A DNA stretch of 33,665 nt from UBA1731 sp964567665 (GCA_964567665.1 CAZMNN010000027.1:1-33665), one strand, 5' to 3'. Shown: positions 14,689 through 24,329, counted from the stretch's first letter. The notes: generated by a model not told the origin, from the sequence alone. Numbers and translations: made by a program.

Positions 14689-17600
14689 ATGGTTTCAAGT
14701 TCGTTGAGGCGTGTCAGGGTTTCGTTTGCGGTTCGAATTGCCGCCGTGGCTGCAGTGTGTGCTGGCATCATGCCGGTCTGCGCCGGGTTGGTCGAGGTGA
14801 CGGATGTGGCTTCCGTCACCGTCTCCTCCTCCGGTGACGGCATAACCGCGAGGACGCAGAAGTCCGATGGTCTGCCAGAGGATCTGCCTACGCCAATCTT
14901 CTGGTTCGACTGCAGCAACACAAACGGCTGGCAGATTGTGCATGGCGATGACGGCACGAACTACGTCACGATGATTCCGTCCCTTGGCGATGGCGGACGC
15001 TTTCTGACTACAGACACAACATTGGAGGGAACGTCCTTCACCGGCTGGGGAAACCGTACGCCGAACCCTCCGGCGCTCGTCGAGTACGAAGACCTGCCGG
15101 GCGGCCCGGTGCTTGACTTCGGCAAATTCGGGTCGGGGCGCGGAATGATGTTCAATCCGTGTGAGGTCGATGGTGCATCAAAGAAGAACATACTCTCCGG
15201 AATAGGGGCGATGGCAGCGTTGTGGGGCTCGCAGGAGGGCGGCGGCTACCTGTTCGGCGGAGGCAACATCGGTTCGGAGGCCGATACTGAAGGTCGAGAA
15301 TGGTATCGCTGGGTGCGTGGTTGGGACAACTGCAATGCCGTGGGTGGCGGCACCGCACACTACTGGACATCGGTGCTTGGGTCATTCAGGTCATCGATTG
15401 CTGATGCTCCCGGATTCTACATGCACGATGGCATCCCGACATCCGCTGAACTCACGGGAATGAACGGCGGATGGGAGGCGATTGGCCTTGTGACGGATGC
15501 GCCGAAGTGGAGCGCGACAGGAATAGGTCTCGGCGATGCCCGTGCGGATATGTGGCGCGAGGGCGGATGCAGAATCGGCGAGATGCTTGTGTTTGGCGAG
15601 GCGCTGACACAAGACCAGATGCGCCGCCTCCAGCTGCATCTTCGCGAGAAGTGGCTTGCGAAAGGGTTGCGCGGATGGAACGGCGATGCGAACGTCGGTG
15701 CGTTCAGGGCTGCGCCGAAATCAGCCGCACGGGCGATTGTGGATGTACCTGCCGGTGAGACGCTTACGCTTCAGACGCTTGCCGGCGGGCGCGGCGGCGG
15801 GTCGTTCTCCGATGCCGCGACCGTAAAGACGGGAGCGGGCGTTCTCAAGGTGAATGCCGCATCTGACCATTCCGCACCGATCGAACTGGCTGGCGGAACG
15901 CTTGAGCTGTCGCGCAAGGCACCCCCGGAAAGCGTTGAAGAGCTTCCGTACGGGCTGTATATGCGGTTCGATGCATCCGAGGAATCGTCCATGACGCTCT
16001 CATTAGAGAACGGCACCAACTTTGTGGAGCGCATGAACAACCTTGCGTCGGGCAGGCACTTGAACAGGCAGATATTTCTCAAGACGGTGGGGAACACTAA
16101 AGGCGACCTGCGTCCATGGGTGAACGAATCCCCGCTCGGCTCGGCCTTGCCGATAATCGATTTCGGGGCCAGGACCCAAGGCGCTGCCGGACGCTATCTC
16201 TGCTTTTACACTGAAGACGAAAAAGGGGAGAGCAAACTATTTGAGCCGGCGGGCTGCGGCACGCTCGTAGGGCTTGTATGCGCCGAGCATGGCGGCGGAC
16301 ACATCTGCAACGGCCCGTTCCGTCGAGGCGACAGATGGGTGACCGAATACACCGCGCCGCTGCTCATGGCGGGCGATAAGTTTGGCGCAGCCCAGATATC
16401 TAACACCAATTCGGAGACGCGGCTTTTCCTGAACGGAATGCGCGTCGCCCCGACGAACGGATTTCTCCATGCCGGATGCCAGGTAATTGCCTATCAGGTG
16501 CAGCCGGCCGCTTTTGCGGCGATTTCCGCAGAGCAGTACTATACGGAAAACGATGGGTCCGCGTCCGGCGGCGTAATGTTCGGAGAGCTGCTGTTCTGGA
16601 ACCGTCCGCTCTCCGATGACGAACTGCTTGCCGCCCAGGCATATCTCTCGCGCAAGTGGCTCGGAACGGACATTCCGGGATATGCCGCCTCTTCTGACGG
16701 TGTGGCGGATATGCAGTCCGTCAGGTCGGCGTATCCGTCGTCGATAGACGTACCCGGTTCGCGCACAATGAAGATAGCGCGGCTTGACGCCAAGGCACCG
16801 CTGTCGAAGGTTGGCGACGGTACGCTTCTGGTCGGTCCGGAGAGCGACCTGTCTGGTCTTACGATAGCGGAGGGTTCGGTTGAAATCGCGGCTGTACAGC
16901 CGGAGACTTCGAGCAACTGCGAAATCGCACCTGGCGCGGCCCTGCACCTTGATGCGTCCGCCGCTGATTCTTTCATCCTCGGCAGACGTGACGGCACGAA
17001 CTTCGTGCAGAGCTGGTACTCGCCCAACGGCGTTCCTGCACGGCAGACGAACATGGCGCGTCAGCCCTGGCTCGTCACAGACGAAGATGAGCTCCTGAAC
17101 GGAAAGCCAGTCGTAGATTTCGGGCCTTTCGTTGCCGCATCGTCGGCAGAGGGACGATGCCTTCCGCTTGCGCAGCCGCTTGACTCCGTGAGATCTGTGT
17201 TCATCGTGCGCGGTTCGCAGTCCGGCGGCGGAGTTTTTCTCGGCGAATCGTCGAATGTCGGCGTGACGGACTGGGCAAGGTCGTCCGGTGGAGCCAATGT
17301 GCCGATCATCGACCAGCCGGCCGGAATGGTGTTGAATGGAGAGTTCTACCTCGACGGCGCGTTGGCGCTCTGCACCAATGCGTTCCCGACCGGCGGATAT
17401 GAACTCATCGACGTCCACACAACGGTGGGCGCCCATGTGAGCGCACTTGCCTGCAGAGGTGGCGAGAGGATGTACGGAGGTGTGCGCATAGCCGAACTTC
17501 TCATCTATCAGCGTCCGCTTTCCGAGCGTGAGAAGGTCGCCACACGCAACTATCTCACAAGGAAGTGGTTCCCGTCGAGAACGCTGCAGGATCTGCCGGA

Positions 17601-18966
17601 CGCTGTTCCGGTGGATGCCGCGTTGTCTGTTGGCGAGATTCCGACAGACGGCGAAAGGAGCATGGATGTGAGTTCCAACGTCTCCGCGAAGAAGGTCAGC
17701 GGCGACGGATTTCTTGAGAAGACCGGCAGCGCCGAGCTGTCCGTTTCCGACCTTTCCGACATGACCGGCACAATCGCGGTTGAGGAGGGCTCTCTCGCCA
17801 TTGTCGGTCAGCCTCTGGCGGCAGCGCCGGAACTCGTCACGAATGGGCGCATACTGCATCTTGACGCATCAGTTGGACTGTCGCTCGTCACAAACGCCGA
17901 CAACACGGTTTCGGTTGCCGGGTGGCGTTCCATTCTTGACGATGGCTGGGTTGCAGTTCCGGGTGCAAGCATCGGTTCGGGCATCGTGCACAATCCTACG
18001 CTCCTGCCGTATGAACTGAACGGATTGCCGACGGTCAAGATGGCGTATCACGGTTGGGCGAAGGGCGAAGAGTATTTCCTGTTCCAGAAGAACGGCGAAC
18101 AGAAGATGCTCGAAGGCATACGGTCGGTGTTCTGGGTGATCGGTTCTCAGGAGGGCGGCGGATTCCTCATGGGCGGCGGCGTGAATCCCACCAATGAGAC
18201 GCGGTTCGTGTGGCATCGTGGCGGCGATTCTGACGGAGCGACGGCGTCGGACGCTCTGCTGCTTCACCATGCGCAGGATGAACTTGAAAGGGCGGCCTGG
18301 CGTCTGAACGGCGCGGACATCAACTGCGGCAGTGACGGATTGACGGGCGGATACGACTTGCTTTCGATGGTGATGACCAACACCGCTGGCGCTTCAGCCA
18401 CGGCGGACGGACTTGCGTTCGACGGTCGCATACTTGCCGGGGAGGATTACCGTGCACGTAGTGGGCGTCAGCGAATCGGTGAACTGATAGTGTACAACAG
18501 GGGGCTCTCCGATTCCGAGCGGTTGCAGGTTGAGTCGTATCTTGCGGCAAAGTGGGGATTCGCGCAGAAGTCTACCGTAAATTCCGCCACCGTCGATCTT
18601 GCGTCCGGCACTCAGCTCAAGACGACCGGCCGCCAATACGTTGACACGCTTTCAGGCGTTGGCGAGGTCGTCGGCGACGTTGTCGTGCGCGGCATCGAGA
18701 AGGACTGCTCTGTGGCCGGAACGCTTTCGGTGAGCGGAACGCTCACAATCTCCGAAAATCCGGTGTTCACGGTTCGCGGTCTTCCGTCCACGTTCGTGGC
18801 CGGCGACAGCATCGTGATTGCGACGGCTGGCGCAATCGTCGGCGCGGAGAACGTTTCGTCCGCAACTATCATCGGAGTGCCTGACCGTCTCCGTCCGCGC
18901 ATCTCCGTGCGCGGCGGCAAGCTGACGCTGCGCTTCGACATGGGAATGCAGGTGATAGTGAGATGA
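14689..18966 (+). CDS. Giant secreted protein with four LamG-like modules
   Basis: This 1425-residue protein has a signal peptide (residues about 1-33, cut near VCAG) and then four related modules. They start at about residues 72, 422, 751 and 1054, each with a 'lhlDAS' or 'FWFDCS' strand. Each ends with a near-identical signature: IGEMLVFGEALTQDQ, GELLFWNRPLSDDE, IAELLIYQRPLSERE or IGELIVYNRGLSDSE, followed by a YLxxKW helix. This is the pattern of the concanavalin A/LamG fold. Between modules are short glycine-rich segments such as VGDGTLLVGPESDLSGLTI, resembling passenger-strand repeats of autotransporters. The last ~100 residues are beta-rich, without a recognisable anchor or sorting tag. 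Such folds often bind carbohydrate, so adhesion or polysaccharide binding is likely but unproven. A strong promoter precedes the gene. Confidence 0.85.
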   Translation: MVSSSLRRVRVSFAVRIAAVAAVCAGIMPVCAGLVEVTDVASVTVSSSGDGITARTQKSDGLPEDLPTPIFWFDCSNTNGWQIVHGDDGTNYVTMIPSLGDGGRFLTTDTTLEGTSFTGWGNRTPNPPALVEYEDLPGGPVLDFGKFGSGRGMMFNPCEVDGASKKNILSGIGAMAALWGSQEGGGYLFGGGNIGSEADTEGREWYRWVRGWDNCNAVGGGTAHYWTSVLGSFRSSIADAPGFYMHDGIPTSAELTGMNGGWEAIGLVTDAPKWSATGIGLGDARADMWREGGCRIGEMLVFGEALTQDQMRRLQLHLREKWLAKGLRGWNGDANVGAFRAAPKSAARAIVDVPAGETLTLQTLAGGRGGGSFSDAATVKTGAGVLKVNAASDHSAPIELAGGTLELSRKAPPESVEELPYGLYMRFDASEESSMTLSLENGTNFVERMNNLASGRHLNRQIFLKTVGNTKGDLRPWVNESPLGSALPIIDFGARTQGAAGRYLCFYTEDEKGESKLFEPAGCGTLVGLVCAEHGGGHICNGPFRRGDRWVTEYTAPLLMAGDKFGAAQISNTNSETRLFLNGMRVAPTNGFLHAGCQVIAYQVQPAAFAAISAEQYYTENDGSASGGVMFGELLFWNRPLSDDELLAAQAYLSRKWLGTDIPGYAASSDGVADMQSVRSAYPSSIDVPGSRTMKIARLDAKAPLSKVGDGTLLVGPESDLSGLTIAEGSVEIAAVQPETSSNCEIAPGAALHLDASAADSFILGRRDGTNFVQSWYSPNGVPARQTNMARQPWLVTDEDELLNGKPVVDFGPFVAASSAEGRCLPLAQPLDSVRSVFIVRGSQSGGGVFLGESSNVGVTDWARSSGGANVPIIDQPAGMVLNGEFYLDGALALCTNAFPTGGYELIDVHTTVGAHVSALACRGGERMYGGVRIAELLIYQRPLSEREKVATRNYLTRKWFPSRTLQDLPDAVPVDAALSVGEIPTDGERSMDVSSNVSAKKVSGDGFLEKTGSAELSVSDLSDMTGTIAVEEGSLAIVGQPLAAAPELVTNGRILHLDASVGLSLVTNADNTVSVAGWRSILDDGWVAVPGASIGSGIVHNPTLLPYELNGLPTVKMAYHGWAKGEEYFLFQKNGEQKMLEGIRSVFWVIGSQEGGGFLMGGGVNPTNETRFVWHRGGDSDGATASDALLLHHAQDELERAAWRLNGADINCGSDGLTGGYDLLSMVMTNTAGASATADGLAFDGRILAGEDYRARSGRQRIGELIVYNRGLSDSERLQVESYLAAKWGFAQKSTVNSATVDLASGTQLKTTGRQYVDTLSGVGEVVGDVVVRGIEKDCSVAGTLSVSGTLTISENPVFTVRGLPSTFVAGDSIVIATAGAIVGAENVSSATIIGVPDRLRPRISVRGGKLTLRFDMGMQVIVR
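14902..18558 (+). repeat. Four diverged intragenic LamG-like repeats
   Basis: The repeats run roughly 14902-15651, 15953-16657, 16939-17563 and 17850-18550. The unit spacing in the protein shrinks from about 350 to 329 to 303 residues. The shared ends (GEL-x-hydrophobic-x-xRxLSxxE ... YLxxKW) are strongly conserved, while the middles differ much more. This suggests old duplication followed by divergence rather than recent copying. Confidence 0.8.
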
Positions 18967-19017
18967 TGCGGTATGTCAGACAGGATTGACGTAAAGGGAA
19001 GCGGAAGAGTTCAGACG

Positions 19018-21288
19018 ATGAAATCTGTGACAAGTTCAAGAAACGCAGGATTGGCAAGGTTGGCTGTGGCCGGGACGCTGGCGGTTGCAGGGTTCGCCGC
19101 ATCGGCGGCGGTCAATGCGCTGGATTTCGAAACTGACGCCGAAAAGGCGGTTCAGCCTCATTTGTGCCACGACACCGTGCAGACGGGAACAACAAACGCA
19201 TTCGCGAGTTCCGGAAGCGGCAGCTTCTTTTTCAGGATGCGTCCGTGGAAGGAGGGCGAAGACGAGTGGCCGCTGTTCGTGCTCAAGACTGGGGTGCGCG
19301 ACTGGAGCGGATACGACAGGCTCGTGATCGACATGGTGAACCTCGACCTTGGCGGAGACACGATAAGTATGTCCGTGGCGGGTGCGGGCGTCTCCCCGTT
19401 CTCCGGCCTTGGCGCCGTGACAACGCTGAAGCCCTGCGGGTTTACGCGGTGGATCGTCCCGCTCGAAAAGTGGCCGGACGGCATGAGCGCGACAAACGTA
19501 TCCACGATAGGGTTCTGCGTGACGCGCCCGTCAGGATGCGAAGTGTTCGTTGACGGGTTCCGTCTGCTCAAGTCAGGTGAGGCCGTTCCGCCGGCGGCGT
19601 ATTCGGACGCATCGAAGGCGGCGGTTGCCGCCCGCCAGGCTGCGTATGCCGCCGAGCGGACGCGGAAGACGGAACGCATGAAATCTAAGCTCCGTCTTCC
19701 GGGGAAGTCTGCGGGCGGGATGCTCGTCGGGCAGGCGACGACGATGGAGCACCGGCGGCCGACCGAGACGTTTGACCTTGAGCCGGCGGATGTTCTGCGC
19801 ATACGTCTTGCCCGCAACGAGTATGAAGGTGTGCAGGTGTTCGCCGTTCCGGACGGCGCAGACCTGAAGGGCGTTTCAGTGTTGGTTTCCGCCATTGTCA
19901 TGTCCGGCGGCGGTGCGATTCCGGCGAAGGACGTGAAGGTCTACACCGTAGGCTACGTGAAGACGCTCAAAAGCCCAAGCCATTACCGTCTTGTGGACGC
20001 GAACGGCGGCACGGTGAAGACGCCTACGGGATGGTGGCCGGATCCGCTGCTGGATTTCGTGCCTCGCGCCGACGTGAAGGTCGGCACCGTGCAGGGATTC
20101 TGGATCAACGTGCGGGCGGACGAGAAGCTTGCGGCGGGAATCTATCGCGGCGTCGTCACGGTCGCGGCGGAGAACGCGGCCTCCGTGGATGTGCCGATCG
20201 AGGTCCGCGTGAACGATTTCACGCTGCCGCGCACGGCGGTGATCCCGACGGCGATATCCTTCCATCCGCCGATCATACACACATACGACAGCGAGTCCGA
20301 GGCGAGGAAGAAGAATCCGAAGGACATAACGAACATCTGGAAGCCGCATGAAGATGCGTGGACCGATCTCGCCGCCGACCACCTGATAAGCGTGGACTAC
20401 CTCTATCCGGCGGTGAGGCCGCGCTTCCGTCAGCTGATGCGTCTGAAGGAGCAGGGACGGCTTGGGTGGTTCAACCTCTCGTACTGGCGGCATTCCGACG
20501 AAGATGGCGTGACCGGTTCGGACAAGTGGAAGAAGGACTGGTTCACATCCACCGACAAGTTCTACCGCCGCGCAAAGGAGCTGGGCATCCTCGACCATGC
20601 CTATCTGTATGGCGAGGACGAGATTCCGCGGGAGGCATTCCCGAAAGTCGCCATTGCGGCGAAGTGCTACAAGGAGCGCTATCCTGAGGTGCCGCTCCTG
20701 ACGACGGCCTTCGACGCTGACTTCGGCGTAAACGGCTCACCTCTTTCCGACATCGACTGGTTCACTCCGCTCACGGACATGTATGACCTCAAGAAGGCGG
20801 AGGCGAGCCGCGCCGCCGGACACAAGGTGTGGTGGTACATATCCAACCTGCCGCTTACGCGATGGGCGAACATGTTTGTCGAGAAGGAGCCGATCGAGAC
20901 GCGCCTTCTCATGGGAGCGATGACCGAGAGGATGAAGGTTGACGGATTCCTCTTCTACGCCGTATGCTCATGGGGCGAGAACCGCAAGCCGATCGAGTCG
21001 GGCCCGTACACGGATTGGGATCCGGTCAGCTTTGAGGACTACCACGGGTGCGGAAGCTGGATATACTGCGGGCCGGACGGAATGCCGGTGCCGACGATCC
21101 GTCTTGAGAACTACCGCGACGGACTTGAAGATCTCGCCTACGCAAAGCTGCTCAAGGAGAAGTGCGGAATCGAGATGCCGGTGCCGGACGACGTGATGCG
21201 GTCGATGACCGATTTCACCTTGCGTCCGGAGCCGCTTCTCCGTTGGCGCGACCGGATTGCCGATCAGCTTGAGGGGCGAACGCCCTGA
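19018..21288 (+). CDS. Secreted DUF4091 / GH123-like protein
   Basis: This 756-residue protein has a signal peptide (hydrophobic run AVAGTLAVAGFAASA, cut near ASA). The first ~200 residues contain a beta-rich domain (DFETDAEKAVQ ... YDRLVIDMVNLDLGG), like a carbohydrate-binding jelly roll. Next comes a region with GYWV-type strands and WWPDPLLDF, a family mark of GH123-like proteins, and then a TIM-barrel-like part with YLYGEDEIPREAFPKV. The DE pair there matches the position of the catalytic acid in GH123 enzymes. Near the end, RLENYRDGLEDLAYAKLL is the DUF4091 signature. GH123 enzymes are beta-N-acetylgalactosaminidases, but most DUF4091 proteins are uncharacterised. ATG 18973 is also in frame, but the AAGGGAAGCGGAAGAG stretch and the signal peptide favour 19018. 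Confidence 0.85.
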   Translation: MKSVTSSRNAGLARLAVAGTLAVAGFAASAAVNALDFETDAEKAVQPHLCHDTVQTGTTNAFASSGSGSFFFRMRPWKEGEDEWPLFVLKTGVRDWSGYDRLVIDMVNLDLGGDTISMSVAGAGVSPFSGLGAVTTLKPCGFTRWIVPLEKWPDGMSATNVSTIGFCVTRPSGCEVFVDGFRLLKSGEAVPPAAYSDASKAAVAARQAAYAAERTRKTERMKSKLRLPGKSAGGMLVGQATTMEHRRPTETFDLEPADVLRIRLARNEYEGVQVFAVPDGADLKGVSVLVSAIVMSGGGAIPAKDVKVYTVGYVKTLKSPSHYRLVDANGGTVKTPTGWWPDPLLDFVPRADVKVGTVQGFWINVRADEKLAAGIYRGVVTVAAENAASVDVPIEVRVNDFTLPRTAVIPTAISFHPPIIHTYDSESEARKKNPKDITNIWKPHEDAWTDLAADHLISVDYLYPAVRPRFRQLMRLKEQGRLGWFNLSYWRHSDEDGVTGSDKWKKDWFTSTDKFYRRAKELGILDHAYLYGEDEIPREAFPKVAIAAKCYKERYPEVPLLTTAFDADFGVNGSPLSDIDWFTPLTDMYDLKKAEASRAAGHKVWWYISNLPLTRWANMFVEKEPIETRLLMGAMTERMKVDGFLFYAVCSWGENRKPIESGPYTDWDPVSFEDYHGCGSWIYCGPDGMPVPTIRLENYRDGLEDLAYAKLLKEKCGIEMPVPDDVMRSMTDFTLRPEPLLRWRDRIADQLEGRTP

Positions 21289-21359
21289 AACGCAAACCGG
21301 CGCCGCGCCTATCCGTCATCTCTTCTGTGTGCGCAAAAGTGACCTTCCGAAAATTGGAG

Positions 21360-21388
21360 TTGCTTTTGCCGCAGAGAAGTGATATTAT
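21360..21388 (+). promoter_or_regulatory. Promoter of the exopolysaccharide export cluster
   Basis: TTGCTT (21360-21365), a 17-base spacer and the extended -10 TGATATTAT (21380-21388) form a good housekeeping-type promoter. The -10 box overlaps an in-frame ATG at 21387, so that ATG is unlikely to be the start. Transcription would begin near 21395, only about seven bases before ATG 21402. The preceding ~70 bases (21289-21359) show nothing recognisable. Confidence 0.65.
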
Positions 21389-21401
21389 GGCGGGTGAATT
21401 T

Positions 21402-22073
21402 ATGGGAAAACTGTTTCTACATATTGCGATTTTCGCCTTGACCGTCCTTCTTGGAGGGTGTTCGAGCATCATTTCCGCATTTACGGACGGCACTCAGCAG
21501 GATCAGGGAGTGGATGCCGATCTTCTTGCGACCTACTTTGACGGGCCGAAGGTGCGTCCTGGCGTTGCGCTCCAGATTTCAGTCACTGCGGCCGGTTTGG
21601 TCGGGCAGGACGCGAAGCCGTATTTTGTTGATGCCGACGGCTACATCACGATGGAGCTTGTGGGGCAGATCAAATGCGATGGCCTCACCCTTGTGGGACT
21701 GCAGCAGAAGATAGCGGTGGCGTACAAGGAATACTTCCTCGATCCGCACGTCACGGCGACGTTCATATATCAGGCCGGCGGTGGAATGGTCTCTCCGTGG
21801 GGAACAGTAACGGTGCTTGGCGAGGTGAACAGGCCTGGCCCGGTAGATGTGCCGTCAACCATGGATCTGCGAGTGACGCGGGCACTTCAGCTCGCCGGCG
21901 GCACAACGCCGCTTGCGGACAAGGCGGGCATCAGGGTCACGCACTGCGACAAGGACGGCAAGCGGACCAAGACGATGGTGGATTTGGTTGAAATCGGCAA
22001 GGAGGGACGCCCTGACAAGGATGTCCTGCTTCAGGCAGGGGATGTTGTGTGGGTTCCCATGAGCTGGTATTGA
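21402..22073 (+). CDS. Wza-like polysaccharide export outer-membrane lipoprotein
   Basis: This 223-residue protein starts with a lipoprotein signal, FALTVLLGGCSS, in which the Cys follows an LLGG lipobox. A polysaccharide-export domain follows: VRPGVALQISVTAAG, FVDADGYITMELVGQIKCDG and LTLVGLQQKIAVAYKEYFLDPHV. Then comes a SLBB-like segment, VTVLGEVNRPGPVDVP ... ALQLAGGTTPLADKAGIRV, and the closing GDVVWVPMSWY. It is the outer-membrane or periplasmic channel component of a Wza/Wzc export system. At 223 residues it is shorter than E. coli Wza (379), with one SLBB-like domain and no visible C-terminal amphipathic helix. ATG 21402 is preferred because the export promoter overlaps the earlier ATG. 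It opens the export operon. Confidence 0.88.
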   Translation: MGKLFLHIAIFALTVLLGGCSSIISAFTDGTQQDQGVDADLLATYFDGPKVRPGVALQISVTAAGLVGQDAKPYFVDADGYITMELVGQIKCDGLTLVGLQQKIAVAYKEYFLDPHVTATFIYQAGGGMVSPWGTVTVLGEVNRPGPVDVPSTMDLRVTRALQLAGGTTPLADKAGIRVTHCDKDGKRTKTMVDLVEIGKEGRPDKDVLLQAGDVVWVPMSWY

Positions 22074-22107
22074 GGAAAAGCGCGTAGAAAATCAGGAGAC
22101 GTCAAAG

Positions 22108-23034
22108 ATGAACAGAATATTCATGTTGCTGACTGCGGTTGCCGGAGTGCTGTCGCTCTCCGCTGCCATGCCCCGCAGCGAATGGCTCGCGAAGGTTGGC
22201 GATTCCGCTCTCGATTCAAATGTGCTCAAGGCGACGATGACGCAGCTTTCGTCTGAAGACAAGACTGCGTTCCTTGCAGAGGTCAATGCGGCCATCGGAA
22301 AGATGCCGGGCAGCGCCGATGCGAAGGCGGCGCGTTTTCTGGCGGCCAACAGGGCTGCCGTCGCCGCAGCCGGTTCTGCGGATCGTGCGGCGGTGCTTGC
22401 CGAAGTCTACGCGACCGTTCAGCCGGAGGCTCTTACGGTTATCAACGAGGAGTTTGCGAAGAACGAGTTCTCGCGCCCTGCGACAATGACGGATGCCGAA
22501 TATCTGGCCATCGTCTCAGCCGTGATGAAGCGGATTGTCCAGCGCACCGCGACATCGGAGGCGGGCGCGGTACGCGCAGGTTTTGCGGGATTGATGTTCA
22601 TACGTGCCGCAGGTGCGGTCGCCGATGACGCTACCGCAGCGGTCGTCGCGTCTCTGCCGTCGGATTCTCAGACGGTGGCCAAGGACATGTGGTTCCCGTC
22701 CGCGCTCGGCAAGGACGGCGTCGCGACGTACGATCCGATGCTGGCGTCCGCACAGGCCGGGGATGAGCCGAATCCCGAAGTCGTTCTTGATATAGTTCCC
22801 ATGCAGACGATTGAATCGATGCTCGGCGACCTTCAGCGCGGCGGCACGAAATGGGATATTCCGGCGATTCCCGGAACGGCAATCCGCACAATCGATCCGA
22901 TGAACGGCAGCCTGAGCGCGTTTCCGCGTCACAAGGTGCTTGATCGGGACAGTCCGTACTACAGCAAGGATCGTGATCACCCCAGGCGAGACCCCAATCC
23001 TGAGCCGGGTCCGTACTGGATGCAGAATCTCTAA
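22108..23034 (+). CDS. Secreted protein of unknown function in the exopolysaccharide cluster
   Basis: I do not recognise this 308-residue protein. It has a signal peptide (FMLLTAVAGVLSLSAA, cut after SAA). An Ala-rich, mainly helical region follows to about residue 200, with acidic and basic residues spread evenly (EVNAAIGKMPGSADAKAARF). The tail has a segment IDPMNGSLSAFPRHKVLDRD and a proline- and charge-rich ending (DHPRRDPNPEPGPYWMQNL). A ribosome binding site (AGGAG) lies 9 bases before the start. It sits between a Wza-like lipoprotein and an outer-membrane beta-barrel, within 35 and 24 bases, so an envelope role in export is likely by context. It could link periplasmic export parts, but this is only inference. 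Confidence 0.7.
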   Translation: MNRIFMLLTAVAGVLSLSAAMPRSEWLAKVGDSALDSNVLKATMTQLSSEDKTAFLAEVNAAIGKMPGSADAKAARFLAANRAAVAAAGSADRAAVLAEVYATVQPEALTVINEEFAKNEFSRPATMTDAEYLAIVSAVMKRIVQRTATSEAGAVRAGFAGLMFIRAAGAVADDATAAVVASLPSDSQTVAKDMWFPSALGKDGVATYDPMLASAQAGDEPNPEVVLDIVPMQTIESMLGDLQRGGTKWDIPAIPGTAIRTIDPMNGSLSAFPRHKVLDRDSPYYSKDRDHPRRDPNPEPGPYWMQNL

Positions 23035-23057
23035 CACTGGCATTGCGAGATAAAGTC

Positions 23058-24323
23058 ATGAAAAGCAGATTCAAGATTCTTTTGGGCGCAGTGTTCGCCG
23101 CCAGTTGCGCGGTGGCGCAGCAGGGCGTGACGTCTCCGCAGAGGGATAACCGGCCGACCGGCTTCAGGTTCTTCAACAACCATCTCACAATCAAACCGTA
23201 CGTGTCGCTGTCGTACACCTACGACTCGAACGTCGATACTTCGCGCCATTCGGTTGACGATTCGGTCTTTGCCGTCAATCCGGGCGCCGACTTCATGTGG
23301 CGCGGCGAGAGATGGGCGTTGACCGGCGACATCTGGTACCGCTACCGCTACTTCTGTGACTACAACAGTGAGTTGGGCGAGAACAGCTACGGAGAGAGCC
23401 TTGAATACAACTACGCATCGTCGGAGCGCAACGAGAAGGGCTGGTCGCTCGTGCTGTCGGAACGCTATGGCTTCTACAACCAGTCGGACGACCTTACATC
23501 GCGCAACGGACGTGGCATATGGCGCGACCGCGAGACGCTTGACATAGCGGGCGTGGTCGAGCGGCGTTTCACCGGAAGGTGGCACGCAAACCTCACTGGG
23601 CAGTACACGATGCTCGACTACAAGAACGACACGGGTCACTACGCGCCTCTCTACGGCTGGGATCAGTATTCGACCGGAGTTCAGGCCGGGTATGCGGCGT
23701 CGAAATGGACTGATCTTCTTGTCGCGGCTGGATACACGCGCTATAAGCAGGAAACCAACAGCCACGGATATCCCCTCAGCCGGAAGTACGACAACAACTC
23801 GGATTCGTATTCCATTCAGGCCGGTATCGGTTCGCACATGACGGAGCTTATCACCTACCGTGCGTTGATGGGTGCTTCGTGGTTTGAGTACGGCGACGCC
23901 GGCACGACCGATTGCGGATGGACGTATACGCTCTCCGCAAACTGGAAGATCCATCGTCAGGTGAGCCTTTCCGTTCTCGGTTCAAGCTACTACCAGCCGT
24001 CGGAACGCGAGGTTGGTCAGGCTGTCAAGGTTTACACGCTTGGTGGCGGCATCTCGTATCTCACGCTTGGCGATCGGCTCAACCTCACCGCAAACCTCTC
24101 CTGGCGCTATGAGGAGAATGCGTTCTCCGACGCCTATTACACGCACAGGCAGAGCTACGACGAGACCTGGCTTTCCGCCCGTCTTGGCGCAGACTACCTG
24201 CTCAACCGCTGGATGAGCGTCTTCGCGAGCGTGACGTGGGACGAGCAGTGGTGCAGCGAAAACAACGATCAGCTGAACTACGACCGTTTCCGTGGCACTG
24301 TCGGTGTGCGTTTCCATTACTGA
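23058..24323 (+). CDS. Outer-membrane beta-barrel protein of the exopolysaccharide cluster
   Basis: This 421-residue protein has a signal peptide (SRFKILLGAVFAASCAVAQ). Short alternating strands rich in aromatic residues follow throughout, for example LTGDIWYRYRYFCDY, YGWDQYSTGVQAGYAAS and LNLTANLSWRYEENAF. The protein ends with GTVGVRFHY, a terminal aromatic strand typical of barrels assembled by the Bam machinery. Similar barrels are found in exopolysaccharide loci, such as the EpsL-like proteins next to PEP-CTERM genes, where they may form the export pore. The open frame extends to a TTG at 23043, but ATG 23058 begins the signal peptide. Identification as a barrel is firm; the exact subfamily is not. 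Confidence 0.82.
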   Translation: MKSRFKILLGAVFAASCAVAQQGVTSPQRDNRPTGFRFFNNHLTIKPYVSLSYTYDSNVDTSRHSVDDSVFAVNPGADFMWRGERWALTGDIWYRYRYFCDYNSELGENSYGESLEYNYASSERNEKGWSLVLSERYGFYNQSDDLTSRNGRGIWRDRETLDIAGVVERRFTGRWHANLTGQYTMLDYKNDTGHYAPLYGWDQYSTGVQAGYAASKWTDLLVAAGYTRYKQETNSHGYPLSRKYDNNSDSYSIQAGIGSHMTELITYRALMGASWFEYGDAGTTDCGWTYTLSANWKIHRQVSLSVLGSSYYQPSEREVGQAVKVYTLGGGISYLTLGDRLNLTANLSWRYEENAFSDAYYTHRQSYDETWLSARLGADYLLNRWMSVFASVTWDEQWCSENNDQLNYDRFRGTVGVRFHY

Positions 24324-24329
24324 TAGGGC

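Noticed and set aside
16237..17859. Long open frame on the minus strand (540 codons)
   Set aside because: It lies opposite the LamG-module protein; composition is Arg-rich and no motif or ribosome binding site supports it.
18973..19017. Earlier start for the DUF4091 protein
   Set aside because: ATG 18973 would place 15 polar residues ahead of the signal peptide and has no ribosome binding site; 19018 has both.
21272..21285. GGGCG-AA-CGCCC hairpin at the end of the DUF4091 gene as a terminator
   Set aside because: The loop is only two bases, the stem lies inside the coding region and no T-run follows.
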